Shown: positions 28,025 to 37,828 of the stretch, piece after piece
Layout: each line of letters begins with the position of its first letter
Numbering within the stretch: position 1 is the first letter of the stretch
Source: an uncultured Pelagibacteraceae bacterium
GTDB lineage: Bacteria > Pseudomonadota > Alphaproteobacteria > Pelagibacterales > Pelagibacteraceae
NCBI GenBank assembly: GCA_902536085.1
Contig: CACAWF010000001.1
Location: forward strand, 62,001 to 126,000
DNA length: 64,000 nucleotides
Reading direction: 5' to 3'
Notes under the pieces: generated by a model
The model's database searches: none
What the model was told of the DNA's origin: nothing
What the model saw: only the letters and a program-made list of their open reading frames with translations
Translations under genes and position numbers: made by a program

Positions 28025-29287
28025 ATGCTTAATCTAAATTTTAATATTTTAAAAAATATCAAGAGTTTTATTTTTCCATTTTATAGAAACAAAGATTTAA
28101 AATTTATTTTTAAAAAATTACAAGAGGGCATTCCTGGAGATAAAGTAGCTGCGAGATTTGTAGGTGGATGTGTAAGGCAGTATCTCTCAAATGAAAAAAT
28201 AGATGACATAGATATTGCAACAATTTTAACAACAGATCAGATTAAAGAAAAATTTAAAGACACAAAATTAAAAGTTATTGATACAGGAGTTAAACATGGA
28301 ACTGTCACCATCGTGTCCGAAAACCACAAAGTTGAATTAACAACATTAAGAAAAGATGTCAAAACAGATGGTAGACATGCAGAGGTAGAATATACTGATA
28401 ATTGGCAAAAAGATTCTGAGAGAAGAGATTTTACAATCAATGCAATTTACATGGATATTAATGGAAAACTTTATGATCCTCAAATGGGTACAGTTGATCT
28501 TAAAAATAAAAATATTAAGTTTATTGGAGACCCACAAAAAAGAATAGAGGAAGATTATTTAAGAATTGTTAGATTTATAAGATTTAAAGTAATGTATGAT
28601 ATTGTTGTTGAACCAACAACTGGTGATGCAATTAAACAAAATCTAGACGGTATACAAAAAATCTCCAAAGAGAGAATTTTGATTGAATTACTCAAAATTT
28701 TAAGTCTTAAAAACTTTTTAACAATTAATCAAAGTAGTAATTTGAGGGAAATATTTTCAATGATATTTCCTGAATTCTTATATTTGAACAGATTAGAAAG
28801 ACTTAAAAAGATATATCAATACTCAAAAGTAAACGTAGATATTTTGTTGGCTGTAATGCTAATTGATGACAAAGAAAATCATGAATATTTTATTCATAAG
28901 TACAACGCATCTAATAAGACTAAAGAGACCCTAGAACAATTTTATAAAAATTTAATAAAACTCAAAAATGATAAAGAATTTTTTGAAAAAAATTTAATTA
29001 AAAATATTTATTTAAATGGAAAAAATCATTTAATATCTCTAAATTTGATAAACTTTTCAATAAATTCAAAAGTGAAAATAAATGACTTTACAAAAATTCT
29101 TAATAAAATTTTAAAAATTAAAGTACCAATATTTCCAATAGATGGTCAGACTCTTAAGCAAAAAGGGATGCAGGAGGGACAGAAGTTAGGAAATGTTTTA
29201 AAAACTTTAGAGAAAGAGTGGATAAATAATAATTTTAAAATTTCAAATGAAAGGGTCGAAGAGATAATAAAAGTAAACTCAAATTAA
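28025..29287 (+). CDS. cca: CCA tRNA nucleotidyltransferase / poly(A) polymerase family
   Basis: Class II nucleotidyltransferase. The head domain carries ARFVGGCVRQYLSNEKIDDIDIAT (about 41-64), with the D-x-D metal ligands and GT..H context TGVKHGTVTIV. RRDFTINAIYMDINGKLYDP and RIEEDYLRIVRFIRF follow. Length 420 fits alphaproteobacterial enzymes that repair or add tRNA CCA ends. It sits directly after a tRNA gene that already encodes CCA. It converges on greA, the stops sharing TTAA. Confidence 0.93.
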   Translation: MLNLNFNILKNIKSFIFPFYRNKDLKFIFKKLQEGIPGDKVAARFVGGCVRQYLSNEKIDDIDIATILTTDQIKEKFKDTKLKVIDTGVKHGTVTIVSENHKVELTTLRKDVKTDGRHAEVEYTDNWQKDSERRDFTINAIYMDINGKLYDPQMGTVDLKNKNIKFIGDPQKRIEEDYLRIVRFIRFKVMYDIVVEPTTGDAIKQNLDGIQKISKERILIELLKILSLKNFLTINQSSNLREIFSMIFPEFLYLNRLERLKKIYQYSKVNVDILLAVMLIDDKENHEYFIHKYNASNKTKETLEQFYKNLIKLKNDKEFFEKNLIKNIYLNGKNHLISLNLINFSINSKVKINDFTKILNKILKIKVPIFPIDGQTLKQKGMQEGQKLGNVLKTLEKEWINNNFKISNERVEEIIKVNSN

Positions 29288-29760
29288 ATGTATTCAACAT
29301 CAAGAATTTCAAAATTTCTCTCCCCAGATGGTGTTGTTACACTTATCATTTCACCCTTATTTTTGCCTATAAGAGCTTTCCCTATTGGACTTTTAAAAAA
29401 AATTAAATTCTTTTTTATATCTGCTTCATCCTGGCCTACTAATCTATAAGAAATCTTTTTATCTGTTTCTAAATCTTGAACTTTTACAGTTGATCCAAAA
29501 ATAACTTTTCCATCATTTTCTATTTTAGTGACATCAATTACGTTCGCTCTCGCAATAATATCATTAATTGCAATTACCCGGCTTTCGATTAATGCTTGTT
29601 GCTCTTTTGCTGCATGATATTCAGCGTTCTCTTTTAGATCTCCATGAGATCTTGCCTCAGCTATTGCTTCTACAATTTTTGGCCTCTGAATATTTTTTAG
29701 ATCTTCTAATTCTGCTTTTAAATTTTGAAGACCACTTATTGTAATCGGTTCTTTTTCCAT
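29284..29760 (-). CDS. greA: Transcription elongation factor GreA
   Basis: Rescues backtracked RNA polymerase by stimulating transcript cleavage. An N-terminal coiled coil carries the tip DLKENAEYHAAKEQQ (acidic residues at about 38-41), and the C-terminal FKBP-like domain ends GERNFEILDVEYI. The start is placed at the ATG at 29760, two bases after the hemF stop with a GGAAA upstream, giving 158 residues. An ATG four codons earlier would overlap hemF. Confidence 0.96.
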   Translation of the reverse strand: MEKEPITISGLQNLKAELEDLKNIQRPKIVEAIAEARSHGDLKENAEYHAAKEQQALIESRVIAINDIIARANVIDVTKIENDGKVIFGSTVKVQDLETDKKISYRLVGQDEADIKKNLIFFKSPIGKALIGKNKGEMISVTTPSGERNFEILDVEYI

Positions 29761-29762
29761 AA

Positions 29763-30587
29763 CTATTTCCACTTTGCTTCAGGAGGAAGTGACATTAATA
29801 TTGAATCTATATTTCCTCCCGAGTTTAATCCAAACCTTGTACCTCTATCATACAAAAGATTGAACTCTACATATCTACCCCGTTTGAAGAACTGCTTTTC
29901 TTTGTCAATTTTTGTCCATTTAAATTTTTCTTTTCTCTTTATAATTTTTTTTGAAATATCTATAAAAGAAAGACCAAGCTCTCTTACAAATTTAAAGTTT
30001 TTAATCCAATCTTTAGTTTCATAGTCAAAAAAAATACCACCAATACCTCTAGCTTCTTTTCTGTGTGGTAAATAAAAATACTCATCACACCATTTTTTAT
30101 ATTTTTTATAATTTTTTTTATTTTGGAAACATACTTTTTTTAATTCATTGTGTATCATTTTTTTTTCTTTTAAATCTTTATAACTTGGTGTTGCATCCAT
30201 CCCTCCACCAAACCATTCTTTAGAAGTTACTATAAACCTAGTGTTGAAATGTATCGCGGGCATTTTCGGGTTTCTCATATGAGCTACCACAGAAACTCCT
30301 GAAGCCCAATATTTACCTTTCTTTTCAGCTCCTAATATTTTTGATCTAAATTGTTTGGGAAAAATTCCTGAAACGGTAGATTTATTGACTCCAACTTTAT
30401 CAAATATTTTCCCATTTGATAACAGAAATGAAGTTCCTCCACCTTCATTTTTTTTATTTTTACTCCAATCTCTTTTTGAGAATTTTACTTTATTCTTTTC
30501 AAGATATTCAAATTCTTTACAAATCTGATTTTGTAAATATGAAAACCAGCTATCAGCCATTTTTTTTCTAAAGTCAGGTGTAATCAT
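29763..30587 (-). CDS. hemF: Oxygen-dependent coproporphyrinogen III oxidase
   Basis: Heme synthesis enzyme that converts coproporphyrinogen III to protoporphyrinogen IX with O2. Conserved segments: GGGTSFLLSNGKIFDKVGVN, VSVVAHMRNPKMPAIHFNTR, WFGGGMDATPSY, RGIGGIFFDY and GRYVEFNLLYDRGTRFGL. Length 274. The start overlaps the trmL stop by four bases (ATGA), which supports the first ATG. Together with the oxidase and bc1 genes it marks an aerobic lifestyle. Confidence 0.96.
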   Translation of the reverse strand: MITPDFRKKMADSWFSYLQNQICKEFEYLEKNKVKFSKRDWSKNKKNEGGGTSFLLSNGKIFDKVGVNKSTVSGIFPKQFRSKILGAEKKGKYWASGVSVVAHMRNPKMPAIHFNTRFIVTSKEWFGGGMDATPSYKDLKEKKMIHNELKKVCFQNKKNYKKYKKWCDEYFYLPHRKEARGIGGIFFDYETKDWIKNFKFVRELGLSFIDISKKIIKRKEKFKWTKIDKEKQFFKRGRYVEFNLLYDRGTRFGLNSGGNIDSILMSLPPEAKWK

Positions 30588-31033
30588 TTAAGTAAATTAT
30601 TTTGTCTTAAAGCTTCAGAAGCTACTATCGCAACACTCATTGCTACATTCATTGATCTAGTTTTTTTGTTCATAGGGATCTTGATCTTATCTTTTAATAG
30701 TTTATGTAATTCTTTTGGCACCCCTGCACTTTCTCTTCCAAATAATAACATATCATCTTTTTTAAATTTGAACCTATGATATAGTTTTTTTGCCTTAGTT
30801 GTCATTAAAACTATTCTGGTTTCTTTATATTTTTTTAAAAATATTTCAAAATCACTATGTAAAATAATTTCACATAAGCCTTCATAATCCATAACGACTC
30901 GTTTAAATCTTTTATCTTTAAAGCTAAACCCGCATGGCCCTATTAAGTGAATTTTCAAATTAAGACAGGCACCTAGTCTAATTATTGCAGCTGTATTTTG
31001 AGGGATATCAGGTTTATAGAGGACTATGTGCAT
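30584..31033 (-). CDS. trmL: tRNA (cytidine(34)-2'-O)-methyltransferase
   Basis: Small SPOUT methyltransferase acting on the wobble base of some leucine tRNAs. The start MHIVLYKPDIPQNTAAIIR, LLFGRESAGVPKEL and the knot segment IPMNKKTRSMNVAMSVAIV are diagnostic. Length 149 is normal. It is divergent from petA with 88 bases between. Confidence 0.94.
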   Translation of the reverse strand: MHIVLYKPDIPQNTAAIIRLGACLNLKIHLIGPCGFSFKDKRFKRVVMDYEGLCEIILHSDFEIFLKKYKETRIVLMTTKAKKLYHRFKFKKDDMLLFGRESAGVPKELHKLLKDKIKIPMNKKTRSMNVAMSVAIVASEALRQNNLLK

Positions 31034-31121
31034 TATTTAAGCATAATTTATGTGTCAATCTGACCCAAGAATTTTTAAAATATGGTTTTATTTAATAATT
31101 ACATTATAAGCACTTACATAA

Positions 31122-31643
31122 ATGAGCAAAGAAGAAAAAAAAGTTAATAGAAGAGATTTTTTATTTACAGCTAGTTATACAGTTGGGGCAGTGGGTGTTG
31201 GAGCGGTTATTTGGCCGATGATTGATCAAATGAATCCAGATAAAGCCCAACAGGCTTTAGCTACTACTGAAGTCGACATCAGCAACATAGAACCGGGTAA
31301 ATCGATCACAGTTTTATGGCGAGGTAAGCCAGTTTTTTTAAAAAGGAGAACTCCCGAGGAAATAGCGGAGGCTAGGGCAGTTAATATGGACGATTTGCCT
31401 GATCCTCAAAGAGATGAAGAGAGGGTAAAAGAGGGTAAAGATGAATGGTTAGTAATGTTAGGGGTATGTACGCACCTTGGATGTGTGCCATTAAAAGATA
31501 AAGGAGACTTTAATGGATGGTTCTGTCCTTGCCATGGATCACATTATGATGTATCAGGCAGAATTAGAAAAGGACCCGCTCCAACAAACATGGAAATACC
31601 AAAGTTTGAATTTGTGGATAGTAATACGATAAAAATTGGTTAG
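31122..31643 (+). CDS. petA: Ubiquinol-cytochrome c reductase Rieske iron-sulfur subunit
   Basis: Rieske protein of the bc1 complex, passing electrons from ubiquinol to cytochrome c1. A twin-arginine signal anchor (NRRDFLF at 9-15) precedes one helix. The [2Fe-2S] ligands are C116 and H118 (CTHLGC) and C135 and H138 (CPCHGSHYD); C121 and C137 form the usual disulfide. Length 173. It is first in petABC. The region upstream has TATAAG at 31105-31110 but no persuasive -35. Confidence 0.97.
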   Translation: MSKEEKKVNRRDFLFTASYTVGAVGVGAVIWPMIDQMNPDKAQQALATTEVDISNIEPGKSITVLWRGKPVFLKRRTPEEIAEARAVNMDDLPDPQRDEERVKEGKDEWLVMLGVCTHLGCVPLKDKGDFNGWFCPCHGSHYDVSGRIRKGPAPTNMEIPKFEFVDSNTIKIG

Positions 31644-31648
31644 AAATT

Positions 31649-32908
31649 ATGAGTGATCACGAGTACACACCGAAATCAAAAGCAGGAAAATGGTTAAATG
31701 ACCGTTTACCGCTGCTTACTCTTGGTGCGCACCTTACAGATTATCCAACACCAAAAAATTTAAATTATTGGTGGACATTTGGTGGAATTTTAACTTTTTG
31801 TTTAATCACTCAAATAGTTACAGGTATAGTTTTAGCAATGCATTACGTTGCTCATGCAGATTTAGCTTTTGCAAGTGTAGAGCATATAATGAGAGACGTA
31901 AATTATGGTTGGCTAATAAGATACATTCATAGCAATGGTGCATCAATGTTTTTCTTAGCAGTTTACATTCACATTTTTAGATCTTTATTCTACGGATCGT
32001 ATAAATCACCAAGAGAGGTAATTTGGATATTAGGTTTGATGATCTACTTGTTAATGATGGCCGCTGCTTTTATGGGTTATGTTTTGCCTTGGGGTCAAAT
32101 GAGTTTTTGGGGCGCAACAGTCATAACTAACTTATTCAGCGCTATTCCATTGGTTGGAGATAGTATAACAACTTGGTTATGGGGAGCATATTCTGTAGAT
32201 AATCCAACTTTGAATAGATTTTTCAGTCTACACTACTTGATTCCTTTTTTGATTTTAGGTTTAGTTGTTTTACACATTTGGGCTTTGCATGTTCCAGGTA
32301 ACAATAATCCTGTAGGTATAGATATAAAGAAACCGTCTAAAGACACTGTTCCTTTTCATCCATATATTACAATCAAGGACGCTTTTGCCCTTTTAGTATT
32401 TATGATTATATTCGCTGGGTTCGTATTTTTTACACCAAATGTTTTAGGTCATTCTGACAATTATATTCCTGCGAATCCGCTAGTTACTCCTGCACACATT
32501 GTTCCTGAATGGTATTTGCTACCTTTTTACGCAATTTTAAGGTCAGTACCTGATAAATTAGGTGGTGTAATTTTAATGTTTAGCGCAATTTTTATTTTGT
32601 TCGTTTTACCTTGGTTAGACACTTCAAAAGTTAGGTCAGCAGTTTTCAGACCAATATATAGACAATTCTTTTGGATATTAGTTATTGATGTTTTAATGTT
32701 AGGTTATGTGGGCGCGATGCCAGCAGAAGGAGTCTATTTAGTGTTAGCTAGAGTTGGCACGATTTATTACTTCCTACATTTTATTGTTGTGATGCCGGTC
32801 GTAGGCTTTTTGGAAAAAACTGAACCAATTCCAATGAGTATTTCAGAACCAGTTTTATCAGGAGGTGCTCAACCATCTACAGCAAGGAAGGTTGATGATA
32901 AAGTATAA
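31649..32908 (+). CDS. petB: Cytochrome b of the bc1 complex
   Basis: Membrane core of the bc1 complex with eight helices and both b hemes. The Qo-site motif [16 protein letters not shown] is at about 285-300, and [20 protein letters not shown] is also clear. Histidine pairs are seen in helices two and four ([25 protein letters not shown]-like, LHIWALH). Length 419 is typical. petC begins inside its last codons. Confidence 0.97.
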   Translation: MSDHEYTPKSKAGKWLNDRLPLLTLGAHLTDYPTPKNLNYWWTFGGILTFCLITQIVTGIVLAMHYVAHADLAFASVEHIMRDVNYGWLIRYIHSNGASMFFLAVYIHIFRSLFYGSYKSPREVIWILGLMIYLLMMAAAFMGYVLPWGQMSFWGATVITNLFSAIPLVGDSITTWLWGAYSVDNPTLNRFFSLHYLIPFLILGLVVLHIWALHVPGNNNPVGIDIKKPSKDTVPFHPYITIKDAFALLVFMIIFAGFVFFTPNVLGHSDNYIPANPLVTPAHIVPEWYLLPFYAILRSVPDKLGGVILMFSAIFILFVLPWLDTSKVRSAVFRPIYRQFFWILVIDVLMLGYVGAMPAEGVYLVLARVGTIYYFLHFIVVMPVVGFLEKTEPIPMSISEPVLSGGAQPSTARKVDDKV

Positions 32909-33677
32909 TTTCAAATTTGTTACTATTTTTTTTATACTAATATTATCATTCAAACCTTTACAAAGCGCAGAAATGGTTGATCCAATCAAAGTTAATTGGA
33001 GCTTTAAAGGTTTAACAGGAACTTTTGACAGAGCTTCCCTTCAAAGAGGATTTCAAGTTTACAAAGAAGTTTGCGCTTCTTGCCACTCAATGCAATACCT
33101 AAGTTATAGAAATCTAGGAGAACCTGGTGGACCTGAGTTTTCAGAACAGGAAGTTAAAGCTATTGCTGCTAGTTTCGAGATAGAAGATGGTCCAGACTCT
33201 CAAGGTGAAATGTTTACTAGACCTGGAAGGCCTTCTGATAAATTTAAAAACCCTTATCCTAATGTCCAGGCTGCAGCAGCTGCTAATGGCGGCGCATATC
33301 CGCCAGACATGTCTGTACTAGTAAAAGCCAGAAAAGGTGGAGCTAACTATATTTATTCAGTTTTAGTAGGTTACGAGGATCCTCCATCCGGTGTGGTCTT
33401 GGACGATGGAGTTTATTACAATAAATACATGGTTGGAAATAAAATTAAAATGCCAAATAATTTAAGCGACGGGTTAGTTGAATATGCTGATGGCACTATA
33501 TCTACAGTGGATCAAATGGCAAGAGACGTAACAACATTTTTAGCTTGGGCAGCTGAACCTGAACTAGAGGAGAGACATAAAACAGGTGTTAAGGTAATTA
33601 TTTATTTAATTCTTCTTACGATATTGGTTTACTTGAGCATGAAAAAAATATGGTCAAGGATTGACACGGAAATATAA
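32895..33677 (+). CDS. petC: Cytochrome c1
   Basis: Heme c subunit of the bc1 complex. A signal peptide ([20 protein letters not shown]) is followed by the heme site VCASCH (C60, C63, H64) with SYRNL downstream. The distal region contains [19 protein letters not shown], and the methionine ligand lies later ([12 protein letters not shown]). A C-terminal anchor helix ([16 protein letters not shown]) closes the protein. The start at 32895 overlaps petB by 14 bases; an earlier ATG would add an unlikely ten residues. It overlaps ychF at the 3' ends by 24 bases. Confidence 0.96.
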   Translation: MIKYNFKFVTIFFILILSFKPLQSAEMVDPIKVNWSFKGLTGTFDRASLQRGFQVYKEVCASCHSMQYLSYRNLGEPGGPEFSEQEVKAIAASFEIEDGPDSQGEMFTRPGRPSDKFKNPYPNVQAAAAANGGAYPPDMSVLVKARKGGANYIYSVLVGYEDPPSGVVLDDGVYYNKYMVGNKIKMPNNLSDGLVEYADGTISTVDQMARDVTTFLAWAAEPELEERHKTGVKVIIYLILLTILVYLSMKKIWSRIDTEI

Positions 33678-34724
33678 GACATCCCCATCTTTAACGATAT
33701 AGTCTTTACCTTCAATTCGAAGTTTACCGAGTTCTTTACACTTTTCTGCACTTCCATATTTAAAGAAATCCTCACAAGTAACAGCTTCCGCCCTAATAAA
33801 ATTTTTTTCAAAATCAGTATGAATTACACTCGCTGCCTTTGGAGCAATTGTATTTTTCTTGACAGTCCATGCTCTGCTTTCTTCAGGCCCAGACGTAAAA
33901 AAAGTATCTAAATTTAAAAGATCGTAACCTTCCTTAATTAATTTATTAAGACCAGTTTTAACTAATCCAATATCTTGCATAAAAGTTTCCTTTTCTGATT
34001 TATCGAGACCAGAAAGCTGATCTTCAATATCAGCACAAATGAAAATAATTTTATCTTTTGGATATTTTTCTTTTACTTGCTGAGTATAAATGTTTCCTTT
34101 AGACAAACTTTCCTCGTCAACATTACATACAATTATTTTTGGTTTTATGCTTAATAAACCAATATTAGATAGAAACTTTTCCTCTTCAGAATTATTTAAC
34201 TTTATCTCCCCACCATCGCTTAGTTGGTTTAATTTATCCTTTAAGATATTAATCTCATTTTCTGTAAAACTCTTTTTCTTAACTTTTTCTAATTTTTTTT
34301 GTATTAGATCTAAATCTGATAAGCTGATTTCTGTTTTAATTATTTCAAGATCTTCAGACGGATTTATTTTAGAATTGACATGAGTAATTTTTTCCGAATC
34401 GAAACATCTTACTAGATGTATAATTGCGTCAACTTCTCTGATGTGAGAAAGAAATTTATTTCCTAAACCTTCACCTTTAGATGCACCTTGAACTAAGCCT
34501 GCAATATCAACAAAAGTTATATTGGTGTAAATCTTTTTTTTTGATTTAGATAATTCAGATAACTTATCTAATCTCTCATCAACAACATCAACAATTCCAA
34601 TATTTGGATCTATAGTGCAAAAAGGGAAATTGGCTGCCTCAGCATTTTTTGAGGCGGTAAGAGCATTAAATAAGGTTGACTTTCCTACGTTAGGAAGCCC
34701 AACAATTCCGCATTTAAATCCCAT
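33654..34724 (-). CDS. ychF: Redox-regulated ATPase/GTPase YchF
   Basis: Obg-family P-loop protein that prefers ATP and binds ribosomes. G1 GIVGLPNVGKSTLFNALT, then NFPFCTIDPNIGIV, FVDIAGLVQGASKGEGLGNKFL, and a C-terminal TGS-like domain ending [19 protein letters not shown]. Length 356. It follows pth with an 11-base overlap, a conserved gene pair. Confidence 0.96.
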   Translation of the reverse strand: MGFKCGIVGLPNVGKSTLFNALTASKNAEAANFPFCTIDPNIGIVDVVDERLDKLSELSKSKKKIYTNITFVDIAGLVQGASKGEGLGNKFLSHIREVDAIIHLVRCFDSEKITHVNSKINPSEDLEIIKTEISLSDLDLIQKKLEKVKKKSFTENEINILKDKLNQLSDGGEIKLNNSEEEKFLSNIGLLSIKPKIIVCNVDEESLSKGNIYTQQVKEKYPKDKIIFICADIEDQLSGLDKSEKETFMQDIGLVKTGLNKLIKEGYDLLNLDTFFTSGPEESRAWTVKKNTIAPKAASVIHTDFEKNFIRAEAVTCEDFFKYGSAEKCKELGKLRIEGKDYIVKDGDVLYFRVNP

Positions 34725-35286
34725 TAAGATTTTGATTAACTTTACTAGAGAATAAATCTATTTTCTTATCAATTAATGTTGGAATCTGTTTAACAATATT
34801 TTCTGTAATCTCATTAATTTTTTCTTCTTCATCTTCCTTGAAGTCCTCAAGAACATGATTATTTACTCTTTTTTTTTGTTTAGGATGACCGATTCCAATT
34901 CTGACTCTAGAATAATCTTTACCTATAAATTTGTCTATTGACTCTATTCCATTGTGCCCCGCACTACTTCCTCCAAACTTTGCTTTAATTTTTCCAAAAT
35001 CAATGTCCATATCATCATGGAAAACGATTACGTCTTTTGCATCGATCTTAAAATAATCTATAAGCTCTTTAATGGCTGTACCAGAATTGTTCATAAATGT
35101 TAGAGGTTTTATCGCATAAATTTTTTTTTCATCAATATTTCCAGTTGTTAAAAGACCTTTGAACTTAGGTTTTTGTTTCGAAAGTTTAAAATGTGCGTTG
35201 ATAGCGTCGATAATTTTGAATCCAATATTGTGCCTAGTATTTGTATAGTCAGAGCCTGGATTTCCTAATCCAACAAGTAAAAGCAT
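34714..35286 (-). CDS. pth: Peptidyl-tRNA hydrolase
   Basis: Releases peptides from prematurely dropped peptidyl-tRNA. Start LLVGLGNPGSDYTNTRHNIGF with the catalytic histidine at about 20, then KPLTFMNNSG, VFHDDMDIDFG and GGSSAGHNGIESI. Length 190. Preceded by rplY with a five-base gap. Confidence 0.96.
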   Translation of the reverse strand: MLLLVGLGNPGSDYTNTRHNIGFKIIDAINAHFKLSKQKPKFKGLLTTGNIDEKKIYAIKPLTFMNNSGTAIKELIDYFKIDAKDVIVFHDDMDIDFGKIKAKFGGSSAGHNGIESIDKFIGKDYSRVRIGIGHPKQKKRVNNHVLEDFKEDEEEKINEITENIVKQIPTLIDKKIDLFSSKVNQNLNGI

Positions 35287-35291
35287 ATTAT

Positions 35292-36044
35292 TTATTTCTT
35301 TTCAGCCGGTTTTTTTTCAGTAGGTTTTTTTTCAGCGGGTTTTTTATCTGCACTTCCATCTTTAGATTTATCATCTTTCTTGGCAGCGTCACCATCTTTA
35401 GGAGCAGCATCTGCACCTTCTGCGGGCACTTCTCCTTCAGCACCCTCTGTTGCAGTCTCTTCAGCTGGTTTTTCAGGTTCTTTAATTACTGTCGGTGCTG
35501 CTACTGTTGCAACAACGAAATCTCTATCAGTGATTGTTGGAATTACGTTTTCAGGAAGTTTAACAGATGAAATTTTTATACTTGTACCAATATCTGTCCC
35601 AGCTAAATCAACAACAATTTCATCTGGAATATTTTCTGCAGGACATTTAAGCTCAACTTTTCGTCTTACTATATTTAAAACACCACCTCTTTTTAATCCT
35701 GGAGAGTCGGGATGATTAATAAATTTTACAGGAATTTCTAAAATTATTTTCTTACCTGAGACTATTCTCATGAAATCTATGTGAATTGGTTCCTCAGAAA
35801 CAACATGAAAAGCTATGTCTCTTGGAATTACTTTTTCTTTTTTTCCATCTATTTCAAGTTCTAAAACTTTAGATAAAAAAGTATCTGAATTAATTATGTT
35901 AGAAATATCTTTTTTATTTATTGAAATATTTTGGTTCGGGTCTTTTCCCCCATACAAAATAGCGGGAATCAAACCCTTCGCTCTTAACTTATTATTTGAA
36001 CCAGAAGTAAGGTTTTCTCTTTTAGTAGCTTTAAGATTACTCAT
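35292..36044 (-). CDS. rplY: Ribosomal protein bL25 with long Ala/Glu/Lys-rich tail (Ctc type)
   Basis: 5S rRNA-binding protein of the large subunit. The start is put at the ATG at 36044 (SNLKATKREN). The L25 domain is at about 1-90 and the TL5/CTC C-terminal domain at about 95-185 (LEIPVKFINHPDSPGLKRGG). The last 60 or so residues are low-complexity: first acidic and alanine-rich, then repeats of the pattern KKPAEKKPTEKKPAEKK. That tail is richer in G+C than its surroundings. Total 250 residues, longer than the common 200-220. Confidence 0.94.
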   Translation of the reverse strand: MSNLKATKRENLTSGSNNKLRAKGLIPAILYGGKDPNQNISINKKDISNIINSDTFLSKVLELEIDGKKEKVIPRDIAFHVVSEEPIHIDFMRIVSGKKIILEIPVKFINHPDSPGLKRGGVLNIVRRKVELKCPAENIPDEIVVDLAGTDIGTSIKISSVKLPENVIPTITDRDFVVATVAAPTVIKEPEKPAEETATEGAEGEVPAEGADAAPKDGDAAKKDDKSKDGSADKKPAEKKPTEKKPAEKK

Positions 36045-36091
36045 AATTTTATTGTTGCGTGTATAACTCAAGATCCTTACTAAAACAAGTA

Positions 36092-37024
36092 TTAATTAAA
36101 CAAATCTGATACCGAATTTGAATTAGCTATTCTTTTAATAGCTTCAGACATTAGTGAGGCAATTGATAACACCTCAATCTTATTATTATTCTTAATTTTT
36201 GATGCATTATCAATTGTATCTGTAATCACTAATTTTTTAATTTTTGAACTTTTTATTTTTTTTACTGCATCACCACTTAATACAGCGTGGGTAATAAAAA
36301 CGTAAACCTCATTAGCTCCATTTTTTTTCAATGCATTCACAGCATTAACTATTGTGCCACCACTATCAATTATGTCATCTACGATAATACAAGTCTTATT
36401 TTTAACATCTCCAATAATATTCATAACTTCAGATTTACCTGGAGCAGGTCTTCTTTTATCTATAATTGCCAAGTCTGCTTTTATTCTTGTTGCTAATGCT
36501 CTTGTTCTAGCAACTCCCCCAACATCTGGCGAAACACATATTAATTTTTTCGAGTTCAATTTTTTTTTTATGTACTTTGCAAATAGAGGAGCTGTATATA
36601 AATTATCTACTGGCATATCAAAAAAACCCTGAATTTGACCAGCGTGCAAATCAACAGTTACTACTCTGGTAGCTCCAGCATTTGAAATTAAATTGGCAAC
36701 TACCTTAGCTGAAATAGAGGTTCTAGGTGCAACTTTCCTATCTTGTCTAGCATATCCAAAGTAAGGGATTACTGCTGTGATAGTTTTTGCTGATGATCTT
36801 TTGAGCGCGTCTATAACTAAAAGTAATTCCATAATGTTATCATTCGCTGGATTAGAGGTCGATTGAATTACAAAAACGCTATTGCCTCTTATATTTTCAT
36901 TTATCTCAATATAGATTTCTCCATCGGCAAATCTTCTAATATTTGTATTTATTAGTTTTAGTTTTAAATTTTTTGAAATATCTTTGCTAAGCTTTAAATT
37001 GCTAGTTCCAGATAAAATTTTCAT
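36092..37024 (-). CDS. prs: Ribose-phosphate pyrophosphokinase
   Basis: Makes PRPP for nucleotide, histidine and tryptophan synthesis. Conserved parts: RFADGEIYIEINENIRG, IPYFGYARQDRKVAPRT, TVDLHAGQIQGFFDMP and the PRPP loop CIIVDDIIDSGGTIVNA at about 213-229. Length 310. A near-consensus promoter precedes it. Confidence 0.97.
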   Translation of the reverse strand: MKILSGTSNLKLSKDISKNLKLKLINTNIRRFADGEIYIEINENIRGNSVFVIQSTSNPANDNIMELLLVIDALKRSSAKTITAVIPYFGYARQDRKVAPRTSISAKVVANLISNAGATRVVTVDLHAGQIQGFFDMPVDNLYTAPLFAKYIKKKLNSKKLICVSPDVGGVARTRALATRIKADLAIIDKRRPAPGKSEVMNIIGDVKNKTCIIVDDIIDSGGTIVNAVNALKKNGANEVYVFITHAVLSGDAVKKIKSSKIKKLVITDTIDNASKIKNNNKIEVLSIASLMSEAIKRIANSNSVSDLFN

Positions 37025-37036
37025 GAAATGTAGCTA

Positions 37037-37065
37037 TTTATACAATTATTTTAATAAGTTTTCAA
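37037..37065 (-). promoter_or_regulatory. Promoter candidate for prs
   Basis: On the minus strand TTGAAA (37065-37060), exactly 17 bases, then TATAAA (37042-37037). This is the best sigma-70 match in the window and lies in the intergenic space before prs. The expected start near 37030 leaves a leader of only about six bases. Confidence 0.55.
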
Positions 37066-37072
37066 ATTTAAT

Positions 37073-37828
37073 CTAACTTAATCTTATAACGGATATGCAC
37101 CTTCCGTAGTCACTTTGTTTTAGCAAAGAGGACCTTCTGTAGCTAAAAAACTTATTTTTTTCTTCAAAAGTATCATAATTAACATGGTCAGTTACTACAT
37201 TAAGTTCTAAAAGTCTATCAGCAACGTATTTTCTTAAATTGAACAATTTTTTAAACTTATTCTTATTACTAAAATATTTTATATTTTTTTTTGATTTTGA
37301 AATAAATTTTTTAAAAAAAATTTTATCAACTTCATAATTTTTTTTACCTATACAAGGACCAACAGCTGCGTATATTTTGCTATTTGAATTTATTTTTCTT
37401 ATTTTAAAAATGGTATTTTTTATTATTCCAGAGAAAGCTCCTCTCCAACCAGCGTGTATACAACCTATGATATTATTTTTTATGTCGTAAAGTAATATTG
37501 GGACACAATCAGCAGTAACAACTCCCAAAGCTAAGCCTCTCATTTTTGTAATCATTGCGTCTGAAAAAATTTTCTTTTTTTTGTAATTGCTTTTTTTTAT
37601 CTCAATAACATTGTTACTATGTTTTTGATGCATTAAAATTAAGTGATTTTTTTTAATTTTCATTTTTTTGGAAACATAATCTAGGTTTTTAATGACGTTT
37701 TTTTTGTTATCCTTAGAACCTCTTCCGCAATTTAGACCTCTGTATATGCCCCTAGAAAATCCACCTTTTCTAGAAAAAAAACAATGTTTAATACAATTAA
37801 ATTTTTTTAATTTTTTGGAAAAAATCAT
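37073..37828 (-). CDS. pgeF: PgeF/YfiH family multicopper polyphenol oxidase-type protein
   Basis: Laccase-domain protein of the YfiH family, linked in other bacteria to peptidoglycan editing and purine nucleoside handling. Metal-site motifs: QKHSNNVIEI near 60, GLALGVVTADCVPILLYD at about 95-112 and GCIHAGWRGAFSGI at about 120-133. Length 251. The operon order lgt, midA, pgeF is common in alphaproteobacteria. Its start overlaps midA by four bases. Confidence 0.9.
   Translation of the reverse strand: MIFSKKLKKFNCIKHCFFSRKGGFSRGIYRGLNCGRGSKDNKKNVIKNLDYVSKKMKIKKNHLILMHQKHSNNVIEIKKSNYKKKKIFSDAMITKMRGLALGVVTADCVPILLYDIKNNIIGCIHAGWRGAFSGIIKNTIFKIRKINSNSKIYAAVGPCIGKKNYEVDKIFFKKFISKSKKNIKYFSNKNKFKKLFNLRKYVADRLLELNVVTDHVNYDTFEEKNKFFSYRRSSLLKQSDYGRCISVIRLS

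Noticed and set aside
28025..29287. CCA-adding enzyme as a decayed gene, because the adjacent tRNA already encodes CCA
   Set aside because: All catalytic motifs are intact, and such enzymes are needed for end repair even when CCA is encoded.
31034..31121. Promoter for petABC or trmL
   Set aside because: TATAAG at 31105-31110 has no good -35 at 16-18 bases, and the TTGACA-like sequence on the minus strand (31058-31053) is too close to the trmL start. Not called.
35380..35715. Open frame of 111 codons on the plus strand antisense to rplY
   Set aside because: It is a shadow of the Ala/Lys-rich bL25 tail; composition mirrors the real gene and there is no start signal or recognisable domain.
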